Part shown: piece after piece, positions 12,601 through 25,359 of the stretch
How positions within the stretch are numbered: the first letter of the stretch is position 1
Layout: every line of letters starts with the position of its first letter
Assembly (NCBI RefSeq): GCF_937616625.2
Contig: NC_065576.1
Coordinates: 5,458,501 to 5,522,500 of the forward strand
DNA from: Mercurialis annua
Lineage: Eukaryota; Streptophyta; Magnoliopsida; Malpighiales; Euphorbiaceae
Length of the DNA stretch: 64,000 nucleotides
Reading direction: 5' to 3'
Position numbers and translations under genes: made by a program
Notes under the pieces: model-generated
The model's input: only the letters and a program-made list of their open reading frames with translations
The model's database searches: none
Told to the model about the DNA's origin: nothing

Positions 12601-12841
12601 TGCTTTTGTAACTGAGGTTTCTAGAAAATTTTCCACAAATGAGAACGGTTATGCGTTTGGAGGGTCATACGCTTTAGATCCGCTGACAACGGTGAAAGCT
12701 AAAATCAACAACAATGGGAAACTCGGGGCAGTTCTGCAGCATGAGATGATTCCGAAGTCCTTGCTTACAGTCTCTGGTGAGTTCGACACTGTAAGCTCGG
12801 AACGTCCAAAAATCGGATTTGCTTTTGCTATTAAGCCCTGA
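9684..12841 (+). CDS. VDAC: Mitochondrial outer-membrane porin (VDAC), copy 2, full length
   Basis: Voltage-dependent anion channel of the mitochondrial outer membrane. Proposed exons: 9684-9732, 9849-9916, 11777-11887, 11970-12056, 12224-12432, 12538-12841. All borders are GT-AG and the joined frame gives 275 residues, the usual plant VDAC length. It starts MSKGPELFFNIGKTARDLL, the N-terminal helix, followed by beta strands. Recognisable stretches are EIFPSTRAIASFKLPDY, LEVQYFHDHATF, GAEAGYDTTSGKLTKY and DPLTTVKAKINN; the end is ...AFAIKP, as in the family. It resembles Arabidopsis VDAC2 (At5g67500) as I recall it, more than the VDAC1/3 type. Exon 3 is intact, unlike copy 1. Other exon lengths (49, 68, 87, 209, 304) are identical in the two genes, which shows recent tandem duplication. 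Confidence 0.93.
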
Positions 12842-13272
12842 TGGTGATTCCGATATGAGGAACCATGTCCGTAAGGTTGGACTGATTCATTAAATGCATT
12901 TGGCCTTACCTTGATCCTAAATCTCCTTTTTTTGCTCGGATTTTGTTTATAGTGTTTTGAGACATGATAATACTTCACATATATCACTCTCATCTCGTGG
13001 CAAACTATAATTTTGTTGTGGAAAATGTTTCTTTGCCTTTGTTACCATTACTCTAGAAAGCATTATTTTGCTGAAACATTTTTGTAATGAGAAGAAATAA
13101 AAACGTTGATGCATGAATTTGGCATTAATCAATTGCTTTTACAAAGATTATTTATATGCTTCAGACATAATTCATAAAACAAAATATATTCATTACGTTT
13201 GCTTATTGAGAACTTTGACATCAAACTACTTAATAAAAGATTTGCAATCCTTAAATGACTTACAATTGAAAA

Positions 13273-14086
13273 GGCCTAATTACTTAAAAAAATCCCACTT
13301 TATAACAATTCTTTATTTATCCATTACTTAGAAAAAAGTTCATTTGTATTTTTTTTTTTATTTCATTTTTGTCTCTACCCTTTATTTTAAAAAGTTGGAC
13401 AATTTAACTAGTCTAAAGATGAAAACTTTAAAATAATTAAATAAAAGAGTTATATCATCTCTTTTTCTATTTGAAAAATACATACAAGTCTTTCAACTTT
13501 AAAAACATTTAAATAAATCCTAAAAATTAATTACATTTCAAAAATTTATTAAAAAACTATAAAAATTAAAAAATACTACCGAGCCATCACCTTACTCCTT
13601 CGAATTACAAACCGCTATGAGTTTTTTTTTAATTTCCGTCCTCCGGGGAGGAACCCGTGTTCTTCCTTCATGAAGGAGGAGCAGATCTACTGCTTGAGCA
13701 GAAATCGCTCCTCTTTCGTGAAGGAGGAGCAGCTCGGGCTCCTCCTTTAGGGAGATTTCAGAAAAAATAATTAAAAATTTTACATATTTTACGGTTTTAT
13801 ATTTAAAAAACGATTGATATTTAAAATAGATTAAATAATTATATTATAACTTAATTTTTTTAAAGAAGGTGTGTTTATATATTAATAACATTAAAGTCTA
13901 ATTAAAATATAGGTTAAAAATTGAATGACTAATTTAAACTTTTTTATAAATGAAAAAAATTCAATTTAATACTTTAGAGTAGAGACGAAAATAAAAAATT
14001 AAAGAAAGGATATAAATGAACTTTTTTCTATGTCAGGGTGTAAACAAAAAAATGTTATTAGGGGGAATTTTTTAAGTAATTAAACC
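13273..14086. mobile_element. Putative Mutator-like MITE with GGCCTAATTACTTAAAAA ends
   Basis: The ends are inverted: left GGCCTAATTACTTAAAAAAA, right (reverse complement) GGTTTAATTACTTAAAAAAT. The subterminal arms also pair, for example the GTCTCTACCCT region near 13375 with AGAGTAGAGAC near 13980. The terminus matches the well-marked element at 43948-44329. The centre, about 13630-13760, is less AT-rich with repeats of AAGGAGGAGCAG and a palindrome TTCATGAA. I could not find an exact target duplication. No transposase is present. Confidence 0.6.
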
Positions 14087-14368
14087 TAACTAAAAATTGC
14101 AATAATCAACATTTATGAGACTTTCTACAGCTTTGGGATCTAAAAATTTGATCTAATAATTGACAAAGTGCGAAGCAGACAAGGTGTCACATGACAGAAT
14201 AGCAATAAATCTCATCTACAATATATGGGTATTTATCAAAGGCTATGCAAGCAATCAAACATTAAAGTCGTAAATCGTTTTATAGATTGCTATTACCAAT
14301 TCCAGAATGATTTACTTGAACAAACAAGAAGATGAATGAACCCAATTAGTTGGTCAGAAATAACAGCA

Positions 14369-14440
14369 ACTCTGGGATGGTTTAATAGACCAAATATCAA
14401 TTTTACTCTGGGATGGTTTAATAGACCAAATATCAATTTT
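14369..14440. repeat. 36-bp tandem repeat, two units
   Basis: Two identical 36-base units, 14369-14404 and 14405-14440, each starting ACTCTGGGATGG. Low copy; no function seen. Confidence 0.92.
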
Positions 14441-15590
14441 ACTTTCATCTTAATGATAGTTGAAGAACTCATTATTCATTGTAAAGAATGAAAATGATTG
14501 CATAAATATAGGGCAAGACCAAAGCCTAATCTGCAAATTCAGATTATTTCTAACTCAAAACCTTAATTTGAAGATCAAACATGCACTTGAATACTTTGAC
14601 AATGAATCACAAGACCACCACAACAAAATCATTGATCATATTATAAAAGATTAGATGATCAAGCTGCAGATAGTGGGATTGTATTTGACCAAATTATAAA
14701 AGATTAGGTAATCAGCTGCAGATTGTTGGAAATATTGGCAATCTAGCATACAAACTCAAAAATACAAAATATTGTCAATCAACAACGCCATGATCTTATG
14801 CCAACATCTAAACCAACTAGTAAATCTAACAATTGACAGACAGCCATATTTGACAACAAACTCAATGCCACATAAAGTTTACCTTTCCGACTTAAAGCAA
14901 GTGACAAGCAGCAATGCCCAAACATTATACGAAAAACACAGACTCTGCTAATAGATATACTTTCAGGCCATATATTGAACATCAATATAGGTTATAACAG
15001 CAATGGATGAGAATTAATATCCTAGACCTAAACAACTGAACATCCTATGGTTCAAATAGCAATTCGCCAATTACTAATAATACTAGAAGGTGTAGACACT
15101 TGAACACTTCATAGTTTAATAACACAAGTTATAATATACATATAGCTTGCACTCCCATCATCCATTTTTTACATTATCATTTAGGACGTTCCGCATGCAA
15201 ATTAACATAAACAACATCATCAATGGAGCATAATAACTGAAAGACAACCATCATAAACAGTAATTAACTCAGTGCCCCGGGAAGTTTACCTTTCCGGCTC
15301 AAAGCAAAACAGAAATGCCTAAAGAACCGATATCTAAACCAACAAGCAAATCTAATAGTTAAACAGCCATACATATCAGCACAATCAACAACAACTGAGC
15401 ATATAAAATGACAACACAATATATAATGATAAGCAAATTAAAACATAGCCAAAATTCAGCTTCCGAATAACAAAATGATTAAAGACAAAATCCTGGCAGA
15501 TAATTAAAGCAAAATTCTTCTTAAAACATTCTATCATTAATAATACTTTAAAAAAATTAAAAACTTCACTTAACCAAAAGTAAACCGCAA
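14441..15590. other. Downstream region of RPL26, with local repeats
   Basis: No gene is seen. The part nearest the RPL26 stop codon will be its 3' untranslated region. Two short blocks recur: AGTTTACCTTTCCG at about 14876 and 15286, and ATCTAAACCAAC.AG.AAATC at about 14804 and 15332. This points to an old local duplication with later rearrangement. Confidence 0.4.
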
Positions 15591-16061
<471 letters not shown>

Positions 16062-16062
16062 C

Positions 16063-16190
16063 TAGGGTTTGTGAAGGGAGCAAAATGAGGAAGTGGAAAA
16101 GATTAAAGTTTGTATTGAATATATAGTAAGGTAGTGAGGATGGTGAATTATGAAAGTAGGGTTTTTTATTTGGTTTGGGCCGAATGGGCC
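16063..16190 (-). promoter_or_regulatory. RPL26 promoter: telo-box, TATA-like and site II motifs
   Basis: Reading toward the gene on the minus strand: two GGCCCA motifs (TGGGCC on +, at 16176-16181 and 16185-16190), a telo-box-like tract (GGGTTTT on +, near 16159), a TATATATT run near 16120-16130, and a telo-box (TAGGGTTT on +, 16063-16070) close to the start codon. Telo-boxes with site II TGGGCY elements are known to mark plant ribosomal-protein and other growth-linked promoters. The assignment is by motif only. Confidence 0.6.
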
Positions 16191-16326
16191 GGTCTCTGTA
16201 AAGTTGATGGGTTTTCCTTAATTCATAAATTAGGCCTGTGACAGTCTTCATGGACACTTTAAAACATAGATTGAGCCTGGGCCCTGTTTCATGGTTCTGT
16301 CATCAAATTCAAAAGGTATTTTTATG

Positions 16327-16493
16327 AGATTAGGATCCTCTCAAATCTACACCATTCATTACAAAATGAATGGTGTAGATTAACTTAATATATTTTATAC
16401 TTTTTCAATTTATATTATTCATTTTATAATGAATGGTGAAGATTGATTGAAAATGATAAGTCATGTTCAATCAACTTGAGAGGTTTTTGATCC
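16327..16493. mobile_element. Small Mutator-like MITE with 9-bp target duplication
   Basis: Flanked by exact 9-bp direct repeats ATTTTTATG (16318-16326 and 16494-16502). Ends are roughly inverted: GGATCCTCTCAA near the left against, read in reverse complement, GGATCAAAAACCTCTCAA on the right. An internal palindrome ACACCATTCATT..AATGAATGGTGT is seen. The 9-bp duplication suggests Mutator-like transposition. It lies directly upstream of the RPL26 promoter. Confidence 0.65.
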
Positions 16494-16502
16494 ATTTTTA
16501 TG

Positions 16503-17044
16503 ACATTATTTATAAAAAAAATTATAAAATTAGACTTTTTTATGTAAAATGCAAAAATGGCTAAATTATTTGCAAAAATATCATAATAGTGAAGAAAATG
16601 ATAAAAAAACACATTATTCAAAATTGAATATTTGTACTTCACCAAGCCGTCACATAGGTCGTGCGACACAAAAAAGCATGACATAAATGAAAAAAATACC
16701 ATTTTTTAACAGATATAAAGATATAAAAGCAACAAGAGATAAAACGCTACAATACAAAGCTAATAAGTATGATTCTTGTATGATAATTTAGAGAAAACCA
16801 CAAAAATATTACTATTTAAATAAAAAATAACAAAAATACACACCAATCTAATAATTTACATTGATACCAAAAAATGATAAAAGTTTACATATTCTAACCA
16901 AACCACTAAATAGAAGACACATGGCACATACAAAGTAAAAAATTAAAAAGGTCAAAAACGTGTCATAACTGGTCAAAAACGCGTCTGACATATGTCAGAA
17001 TCGCGTCTGACACGCGCGTCAGAATCGCGTCAGCGCGTGTCAGC
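16503..17044. other. Spacer with a CpG-rich palindromic patch
   Basis: No gene is seen. A patch near 16975-17040 repeats GTCAGAATCGCGTC and palindromic GACACGCGCGTC, unusually CpG-rich for this area. This area may be the start of a larger Mutator-like element: CCACAAAAATATTACTATTT near 16797 is loosely mirrored near 18700. I could not define its ends. Confidence 0.35.
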
Positions 17045-17775
17045 ATGTGAAATTAATTTAAACATGTATCGGCTATGTATCAGTTATGTATCTGTTATGT
17101 GTCTGGAATGTGTCACTGATTCATTTTCTCATATTTTTAAAAATAAAAATAAATAAATAAAATATATGTGTGTGTGTATATATATACACACATATATTAT
17201 TTTACGTGTATATATATAGAGAATCTTTTAAATTCAAAAATATATATATCACATGCTTTAAAAACGTATAAATTATGTTACAAAAATATATATTATATAT
17301 TATGCATTAAAAGCATATGTATCTATCATATATAAATTATATATATATATTTTTTTTAATATGTATTCGATACATGTATTTAAAAAACGTGTCTTCCTAT
17401 TAAATATTTGATGCATGCTCCGTGTTCCACGATATTTTACTATTTAGCTCAATTTATTCTTTATATTTATAATGTATTTACAATGTATCGGCCATGTATT
17501 TGCAGTGTATTGCAAGATTTAGATGATACATCGGTAATGTAATAAAATTATATTATTAATTTTTCTCCTCTATATCAATGATGTATCGATGGTGTATTTA
17601 TGATGTATCTGTAATGTATTACGATGTATCGATAATGTATGGTCATTTTAAAATTTATTTCGTTAAAATAATCCAAAAAATTTAAACATGTATCACCAAT
17701 GTATCTGCTATGTATCGGAAATATATCATCTATATTACGATGTATCAGTAATGTATTACGATGTATCGACAATGT
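17045..17775. repeat. Degenerate ATGTATC minisatellite, about 10-11 bp period
   Basis: Clusters of ATGTATCNNNN units are spaced 10 or 11 bases apart, for example at 17045-17110, 17465-17515, 17575-17640 and 17690-17775, separated by AT-rich sequence and a TA/TG microsatellite. Units vary (ATGTATT, ATGTGTC, ATATATC), so the array is old. No reading frame of interest crosses it. Confidence 0.7.
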
Positions 17776-18779
17776 CATTTATTTTAAATTTTATTTTGTT
17801 GATAATAATTATTATGAGTTGGAGACCGATTATAGATATTACAATCAATGGTGTATTTACAAAATTTATTTCGTTAAAAGTAATCAAATAAAAAAATAAA
17901 AATATGTATCTACGATATATCAGTGTCTTGTCTATGATGTATCCAATATATTATGATTTGAATGAGAATCCCACCTCATATTTTAGTCATGAATTTTCAT
18001 AGCACCATGTTCTGTTCTCATTAATTGGGTTCATCTTTGAACTAGTCTCAACTATTATTAGCCTGATTTTAGGAGCTCCAGCCTATTACGATTGCAGCTT
18101 ATGATATCAACCCTCAACTAATCACATTGCATATTCTAATTAAACCATCGCTACCTGCTTGTATGGCTTCCCCGTTCCTAGTTCGCCACTTGCTACCACC
18201 CTTGCTTCAACCATCAATATACCCAAAGTCCCAAATCAAGAACTTGGTAGCAATGGATTTGTATGACAATCAATTCTTCTAATCTACAAAATATTACAAA
18301 TTCTCTACTCAGAAAGCTCCAAGAGATTCATTCAACATAATCCATAAAAAAGACTAAAGAAGACCTAAATCAATTAAACTATCATAGTAATACTTGGAGA
18401 TAGAAATAGTAAAGCAGTTGGTAACCCTAATTTCTTATAAACGTTGCTAAAAAGTATAAATGTAAATTAAAATTGAGTGTAGTTTAAAAATAATGGAGAC
18501 CCAGAAAGAAGGAGAAGAGGACTGTAAGAATTCCGAGATTTCAGTTTATGCCATTTTTGATAATAGAAGTAGAGACAGGGGTTGCTAATAGGAGTGAAGG
18601 AGAGAGAAGGAAGAATTTGTTAAATGGGTATAAAATGTAATAAAGTCACGGGTTCAACTATAATATGTAAAAGTACATTGGTACAAGAGAAAAAATTGGA
18701 AACAGTTGGCATTTTGGAAAATATTTACCGCTTTTGTGATTATTGTGTAGTTTTAACTATTTTAGCCCAGTTATGAGCT
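17776..18779. other. Spacer, probably transposon-derived
   Basis: No convincing gene is seen. Further scattered ATGTATC-like units occur up to about 17945. From about 18000 to 18640 base composition is more even, as in an old gene fragment or transposon interior, but I recognise no protein similarity. Confidence 0.35.
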
Positions 18780-19040
18780 TCACAGTTGAAAATCCGAGGA
18801 ATGTAATTGAACTTGATTGATGAGAAGGCTAATCTAAGATGTCAAATGTCTTTACAAAAGTCTTGCCACAAAACATTGTTGCAGAATCCAGCATTTATAG
18901 TACAGGTACAAGGAGAACATGGCCTTTAAAAATCACCTTTATCCAACCATTTGAATGAACCCAATTCATGACTTTCCGAAGAGCAAATAATTCAACTACC
19001 TGGATCCCAAATGTAGCGAAAAACGGCCGAAAATTTAGAA
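18780..19040 (-). pseudogene. Degenerate RNase H-like (RVT_3) fragment of a retroelement
   Basis: On the minus strand a broken translation contains ATFGIQVVELFALRKVMNWV, then HSNGWIKVIFKG and, after stops, SHQSSSIT and FSTVKL. This order resembles the RNase H-like domain common in plant LINE-derived genes: E..AL..A...A...GW..V..E.D, then a short variable part and a final F..V.R. The frame has stop codons and the expected acidic residue after IFKG is missing. It is a remnant with no likely function; the family call is by pattern and is uncertain. Confidence 0.4.
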
Positions 19041-20481
19041 AAAGTCAGCATATTGCCAGATTTTGCTATATCTCCAATGAAATCTGATTTAGAGTCTTTA
19101 TCTACTGCCGCATCATATATGAGAAGGATCAACGAAAACAATATCATGAAAGACTGTTTTCGTTTACTTTTATTGAAAAATATTTTACACTAAATTGATG
19201 TGTCTACTTGTGGTATGTTATTTGCTTATTTTAGATATATTCTAATTAATAATTGGAATATAATTTTATATAATGCTTGAGTAAATTTAGTATTTTGTTA
19301 ATTGTTTTTATATACTGTTAGATAGAGTTATACGAATAGCGGCGGTTTAAAGGATCGACGAGAGGTGGAGGATACTAAAATGTTCAGCAAACTGAGGAGC
19401 ATCCCTTTATAGAATTGGATGGTAATCCAACACGAAAAGCATAAATTTTGAAAAAGTTTTAAAGAATTAAAAAACTTAAATAGTATATTTGCAAAAGCTA
19501 AAATTTAATTTTATAAACTCAAACAAAATTTAATTTGTAAATATTGGGCCTTTTGTGTGGTAAATGGTGTAATTTCTAATTAAAAAACCAAATTATAGGT
19601 TAAATGTAGATAAGAATCATGGAAATTGCTGCATTTGGCAATCTACCAGCCAATATGCAAAATTTGACATTTAACCATTATTTCCATAAACAAATCACAA
19701 TTGGTTAACGAAAATCAGCTACAGTTCTGACTTACGAATCAATCAAATCTAATAAGATTTCATATTTCTAATATAAGTAGGAGTAGGAAAGGCTAGTTTT
19801 TCTTTCTTTTATTAAATGGAAAGTGTGAATCTAATGTAAACATTTGCCTTAGTTTCAATTTACTACTAAACCTTCACTTTTTATCAGAATATAATTATAG
19901 TCCATAAAATAAGTACTTGAATAAATCAGATACATATATGTCGACGCATCATTCAAAAATAATAATACTCGTTGAATTACTAGCTATATGCCATGTCAAT
20001 ATATATCGGTGTGAATTTATTTAAGGATTAGCGCCCGAATAATCGGCTAGAAATGTAATTTGTTGTGTAAATAGGTAAAAATTTGGTACCATATGGACTA
20101 ATAATCGGCTAGAAATGTACTACTACTATACTACTTGGGGTATCATAGTTAATAAACCATAATTATTGGGTAATTACTAGAGTAATTAACAAGTCAATTT
20201 CAGATTTCTCAAATCATATAACCACAGAAATTTAGGTGAGAATACCAAAAATGTTTATGATTAAAAGCAAAGAGCAAAGGGGCATTTATGAGTCATCACA
20301 TGCACACATTTATTACTCTTCTTCACAGAATTTATAACCAACAGCAGAGAATTTCACAATTCACACTAATTACCCTTCTCTAAAAACCCTAATAATTATT
20401 GGATCATACATTCAAAAAGCCTTGAAAACTGTGATTTTTTATAAAATTTTATCTCTCTAAAATCAGCCAAAAAATCATAAA
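19041..20481. other. AT-rich spacer and 5' flank of the NPH3-family gene
   Basis: No gene or clear repeat is seen from 19041 to about 20250. An ATAATCGGCTAGAAATGTA block occurs twice, near 20040 and 20100. The last 150 bases before the start codon at 20482 are likely leader, with AAACCCTAA near 20385. Confidence 0.4.
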
Positions 20482-23400
20482 ATGAGAGGGTGGAAGGAAT
20501 TAGGGCTTGTGGACACAATCTATGAAGAAGAAGACTATGAATTTTCCTCTTCATCTCCTTCTATTTCTCCTTCTATTTCTTCTCCTCTCACACCTCTTCA
20601 TTCAAGAGTTCACTCATGGTAACTTTTTTAAATTTTATTCATCAAATAAAAAACTTTTAAAATTTTTAATTTTTACTTTTTCAGGGTTTTTTGATAGATT
20701 TTTAATCTGATTGTGGATTTTGTTTGGTTAATTTTATTTATTTTTATAAAAGGTCACAGAAAACAGGAGAAAAGACTGATGTTTTGATATATGTTCAAGG
20801 AACTTGCTTCAATCTGCATAAGGTTAGTTCAGTTCATGATCCATATCTTTGGTCTCAAATTGTACTCATTTTTTTACTTTTCAAAATAAATATTTAATGT
20901 GATCATTTAATTTAGTATTGAATTGCTTTAACAGTACAAGAATCTGAGATGTTAGAATGGATTCTTGTTGTGTTGAAAGAATTACTAGTTGTCAAACTAT
21001 AGTATCGTTTATAGCAAGGTAGTAAATATTAGTATATAATATATTTTTTCAATAATATGAGATAATAAAAAAAATTCAGCTAAATTATCAAAAAAAGAAA
21101 AAAAAATCAGCTATATATTTTATGTGGACAATGGACAAATATTCTCCTTTTTAATTTTTTCATGATATTTAAAAATCACTATTTATTTTGAAATAAAGTA
21201 CTTAATAATTTAAAAAATAAATAAAATATGTCAAATACTATGATTCTTCTTTTTATTTAATCACTGTGTTATTTTTCACTGCTGGGTTAAAATATCACAC
21301 TAAATATATGAGTGGAAAGCAATAATACATGAACATTAATTATGTGAAGTAATTTCATTTAGGACAAATGGACATGAAATGTTTGTTGTCTTGTCAGATT
21401 TTGCAAGAATAGACCAGTTGACTATATATACAAGCATTATCCATCACTTATTTTCTGAATATGATTGAAATGTTTTATTGTTTGAATTCAAGATATGTGT
21501 ACAATTTATCTATTAAGTTCTTATAGTTAACATGTATGCAAAAATTAAATCACTGAATCAAAATCGATAAATTTAATTAAGCTCGTTTGATATCATAAAA
21601 AAATAGTTCTCAGCGTGATTGAGTTAAAAAGAATGAAACAAATATTTAGTCGTCTAACTAGTTCAATTCGGTTCGATTTAAAATAATTTACTACATTCTT
21701 GTAAATTTAGATTTCTTTGATTTAATAAATAAAAAAATCAGTTTGATTTGAACGAAATGCACGCATCTTTTAACATGTTATTTTATTTAATCTACCTTTT
21801 TCTTGTTTGACCTTAATTATCATCCTCTTTTTCTTTGTTGTTGTTTTTTTTTTGTTCTTGATTGGATTAATATGATGTTTCTTTATGTTTTAATAACAAT
21901 GGCATGGAGAGATACTTTAACTACCTCTAATCTTTTTGATAGATTTTGATTAATTTTACTATTACTATAATCTTTTTCTCTAAACTAGATTTTTTTGTAC
22001 CACCAAATTTAATTGCCATGACAATGATGCTGTTCATTTTCAGCAATTTAGTTCTGTTGGTACTTTGCTTTTATTAATGAGAATTGCAAAAAACGGCTAC
22101 TTTGCTATTTATTGCACTTGACATTTTTTTTTATAACTTTGACAAAACTGTTTTCTTCAGGTAGTAATGTCTAATTAGATAATTGATGATTTCAGCTGTA
22201 ATTGAATTAAATTAAGTAATTCTTTAATTATTCATTAATGTGTTTTGTTTCTTCATCTTCTTTGAATTAGTAGTATAAAATTTAAACTTAAATTCTTTAG
22301 GAAAAGAATAATTATCTCAAATTTATAATATTTCACCCATTTAATTTGATATAATTCTCTTCATGTTTAACTTTTTTTTTGAATGGAATCATGTTTAACT
22401 TACTCATTTAATTATGAGATAATTGCTTGTTGCATTTTGCATATTCTCATAAAATGCCATACATTACTACAAAAATTAGTAAAGATGATTTTGTTGCATT
22501 TTGCATATTCTCATAAAATGTCATACATTACTACAAAAATTATTAAAGATGATTTTATAATTGTGCATCATTATCTAAAATTAATATTATTGATGTAATA
22601 TCTCTTTCTAAAATTAAAATTGACAATTTTTACATTGAAATTACATTATATTATCTGTTACTAATTGCTCATGAATCCATTAGAGTTCAATCAGGTTTAA
22701 TTTTGGATTCGGATTGACATCAAGATATGAAAAATGAATTGTCGTTTATCTTATAATTTTATATTATTTAATTGATTTTTTCTTTCAGTGAGGAATTCAG
22801 TTATCTAATATTTTAAAATATAAAATAAATTTTTTCAGAAAATAATTGGTGTTTAGTAAGTTTCCTTGTTAGTTTTAGTACTTTTAAAGTTTTAATGGCT
22901 CATTTAGCAATTAATATAAAGTCAGGGGTGCGAGTAAGACTTATCCCTTCTGTTTCATTATTTTCACAGGACCCGCTAACGTCAAGGAGTTCATATTTAA
23001 AGCGTCAACTAACGGAACTCTCCGAAATAACGCTTCCGTTAAACATAACGGCCGAAATATTCTCTCTTGTAGCCGACTTTTGTTACGGTGCTCAGATAAT
23101 TCTAACGCCGTTCAACGTAGTGGCGTTAAGAACAGCAGCGGAGTTGCTAGGGATGACGGAGACAAGCAGTAAGAGCGGCGATAACTTAAAGCAGATAACG
23201 GAAACGTACTTCCGTCGAGTGATCAGTGCTAACAGAGAGCTGGCGCAGATTGTATTCCGTTCGTGTTTGAAGTTGCTTCCAGAGGCTGAAACGACAGCGT
23301 TTTTGTTGAGCAGATGCGTTGCAGCGCTGGATTTTACTAGTGATGACGAGGAAATGGACGGAATTCTGGACGACGTTATTGGCTTAGGAGCCGAGGAATT

Positions 23401-25180
23401 TGAAATAGTCGCTGAGGCTATGCAATGCAGGTTTAGCAATCACGATTTGCTGTACAGAATCGTTGACCTTTATATGCAGGTACGACTATCTTATGCTGCT
23501 GGATTTTTTTTTTAATTTAAATTTTATTTTAATGGAGATGTAGGTCATAATTTAATAGGACTTAAGTGGCAATATAGCCCCTAAACTTGTAAGTAACGGG
23601 CAATTAACACATAAATTGACTTTGTGGGCAAATCAATACACGAATTTGGTGATTATGGGCAATTTGCCCCATTTTGGCAATTTGCCCCCTCAATTTGTAA
23701 ATTAATTGTCTCTTAAATTGGCAATTTGCCCCCTTAACTTGTAAATAAATTTGCTAAAATGGGCTAATCGTCATAATCACGAAGTTCGTGTATTGATTTG
23801 CCAACAAAGTTAATTTATATGTTAATTGCCCATTACTTACAAGTTGAAGGGACAAATTACTACTTAAGTCATTTAATAGTTAATACTTTTAAGAAGCCTG
23901 TGGGAATTTTTTTCATTTAATTTTAAATATAACGGAATACTATTTAATTTTTATTAATTAAGTATAAAGTAAGTACCCATAAGAGGAATATATACATTTA
24001 ATCCAATATATATAGAAATTTTTACCTAATAATTGAAAAACAAATGTTTACTGTATTTATCAATTCTAAAAAAAGTTTAATTTTATATATTATAAAGTTG
24101 ATTTGAATTTTTTTATATATAGTCAACTTTATTCAATTAAATTTTATAAAAATTAGATATAGAAAAGAACAATCATCCATAGTTGGCGTATGAATAAATT
24201 ACTCATTCATTTTAGCAAAGTTATCTATAATTGAAATAATTTTATAAAATTGGACTACTAAAAGATGAAACTAAAAAACTTAGTAGAATTAATAAAAATG
24301 GAAAATATATTGATTTTTTTTAATTATTAAGCCATTGAAATAAATTTTGACTTTTAATCATGTAAGAAATTATGCAATTTGGTTCAATTATATTCTACTA
24401 AAATTCGCAATATAATGCTTGGGATTACTTAAAATTCAAATCTCATGTGATTAAATCATTAAATGTATGGTTTATTTGTTTTTGTTACAGCAACATAATA
24501 GCAAGATAACAGAAGAACAGAAGATTGAGATATGCAATTTCATAGACTGTGACAAACTCTCACCTCAACTCCTACTCCATGCAGTCCAAAACCCTAGACT
24601 TCCTCTCAGATTCATAGTTCGAGCTATGTTAATCGAGCAGCTCAACACTCGCCGCACATTCTTCACCACCACCGCCTCCGCCGCTGCAGCCAACCACCAC
24701 GCCAACACTATTACAAATCCCATCACCACCACCTCCACCGCCACAACCCTTGGTACGATCCTGCAAAGAGACGCAGCAAAACGTGAAGCGGCTCAGCTGA
24801 AAGCAGAAATGGACTCTACAAGCTCACGAATAAAAATCCTGGAGAAAGAACTCGCCGGCATGAAGATGATTTTGGAGAAAGCAGAGAAAGATAGGGTTTT
24901 AATGGAGAAAAAACTGTTGATTGATTCCGATAATAATGGCGGAAAAAGTTTAATCGATTCGTCTAGATCAGCAAGTTTTCATTACGGCTCGAGGGATTGT
25001 ATTAGTAGTAACAAGATCGAAAAAGGCGAAAGAGGATCGAGTTCTTTCGCAGGTTTTAGAGGATCAAAGATTGAGGATAGTCCAAGAATGAAGAAGAACA
25101 GTGGCATGGGACTGATGAGTAGATTAAAAAGTAGATTATGGGTTTCAAAATCTGCTTCGAAATGCAATTCTAAGAGCTGA
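20482..25180 (+). CDS. BTB/POZ and NPH3-domain protein (At3g49900-like)
   Basis: Member of the NPH3/RPT2 family, plant adaptors of CUL3 ubiquitin ligases that often act at the plasma membrane. Proposed exons: 20482-20618, 20753-20822, 22970-23479, 24491-25180, all GT-AG, giving 468 residues. The serine-rich N-terminus (MRGWKELGLVDTIYEEEDYE) leads to a BTB start (TDVLIYVQGTCFNLHK, about residues 53-69) and BTB/NPH3 helices to about 239. An NPH3 signature is KLSPQLLLHAVQNPRLPLRF (about 261-280). Then come a Thr/Ala/His-rich linker, a predicted coiled coil (about 325-390) and a basic Ser-rich tail. It is shorter than typical NPH3 proteins (about 600 residues) and fits the short At3g49900 subgroup as I recall it. 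Introns 2 (2.1 kb) and 3 (1 kb) contain repeats. Substrate unknown. Confidence 0.85.
22429..22556 (+). repeat. 64-bp tandem duplication in intron 2 of the NPH3-family gene
   Basis: Two head-to-tail units, 22429-22492 and 22493-22556, beginning GTTGCATTTTGCATATTC, differ at only a few positions. Intronic; no function seen. Confidence 0.88.
23559..23870. mobile_element. Mutator-like MITE in intron 3 of the NPH3-family gene
   Basis: A 312-bp element flanked by exact 9-bp duplications ATTTAATAG (23550-23558 and 23871-23879). Terminal inverted repeats begin GACTTAAGT and extend for about 100 bp with mismatches: GGGCAATTAACA and GGCAAATCAATACACGAA on the left have reverse complements on the right. 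Long inverted arms and a 9-bp duplication fit a Mutator-type MITE. No coding capacity. Confidence 0.88.
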
Positions 25181-25359
25181 TTTTGGACGTGTTCTTAATT
25201 TTAGGAGTTGGTTTAACTTATTTTTTTTCTTTTTTAACTTGTATTTTTTGATTGAACTTCATGTTTTGTTGATTGAGGTTAGATTCTGGTATATTTTATG
25301 GTTATCAAAATTCCACTATCATAATAATGCAATTTAATGCTCATACAATAAAAGTTAAT

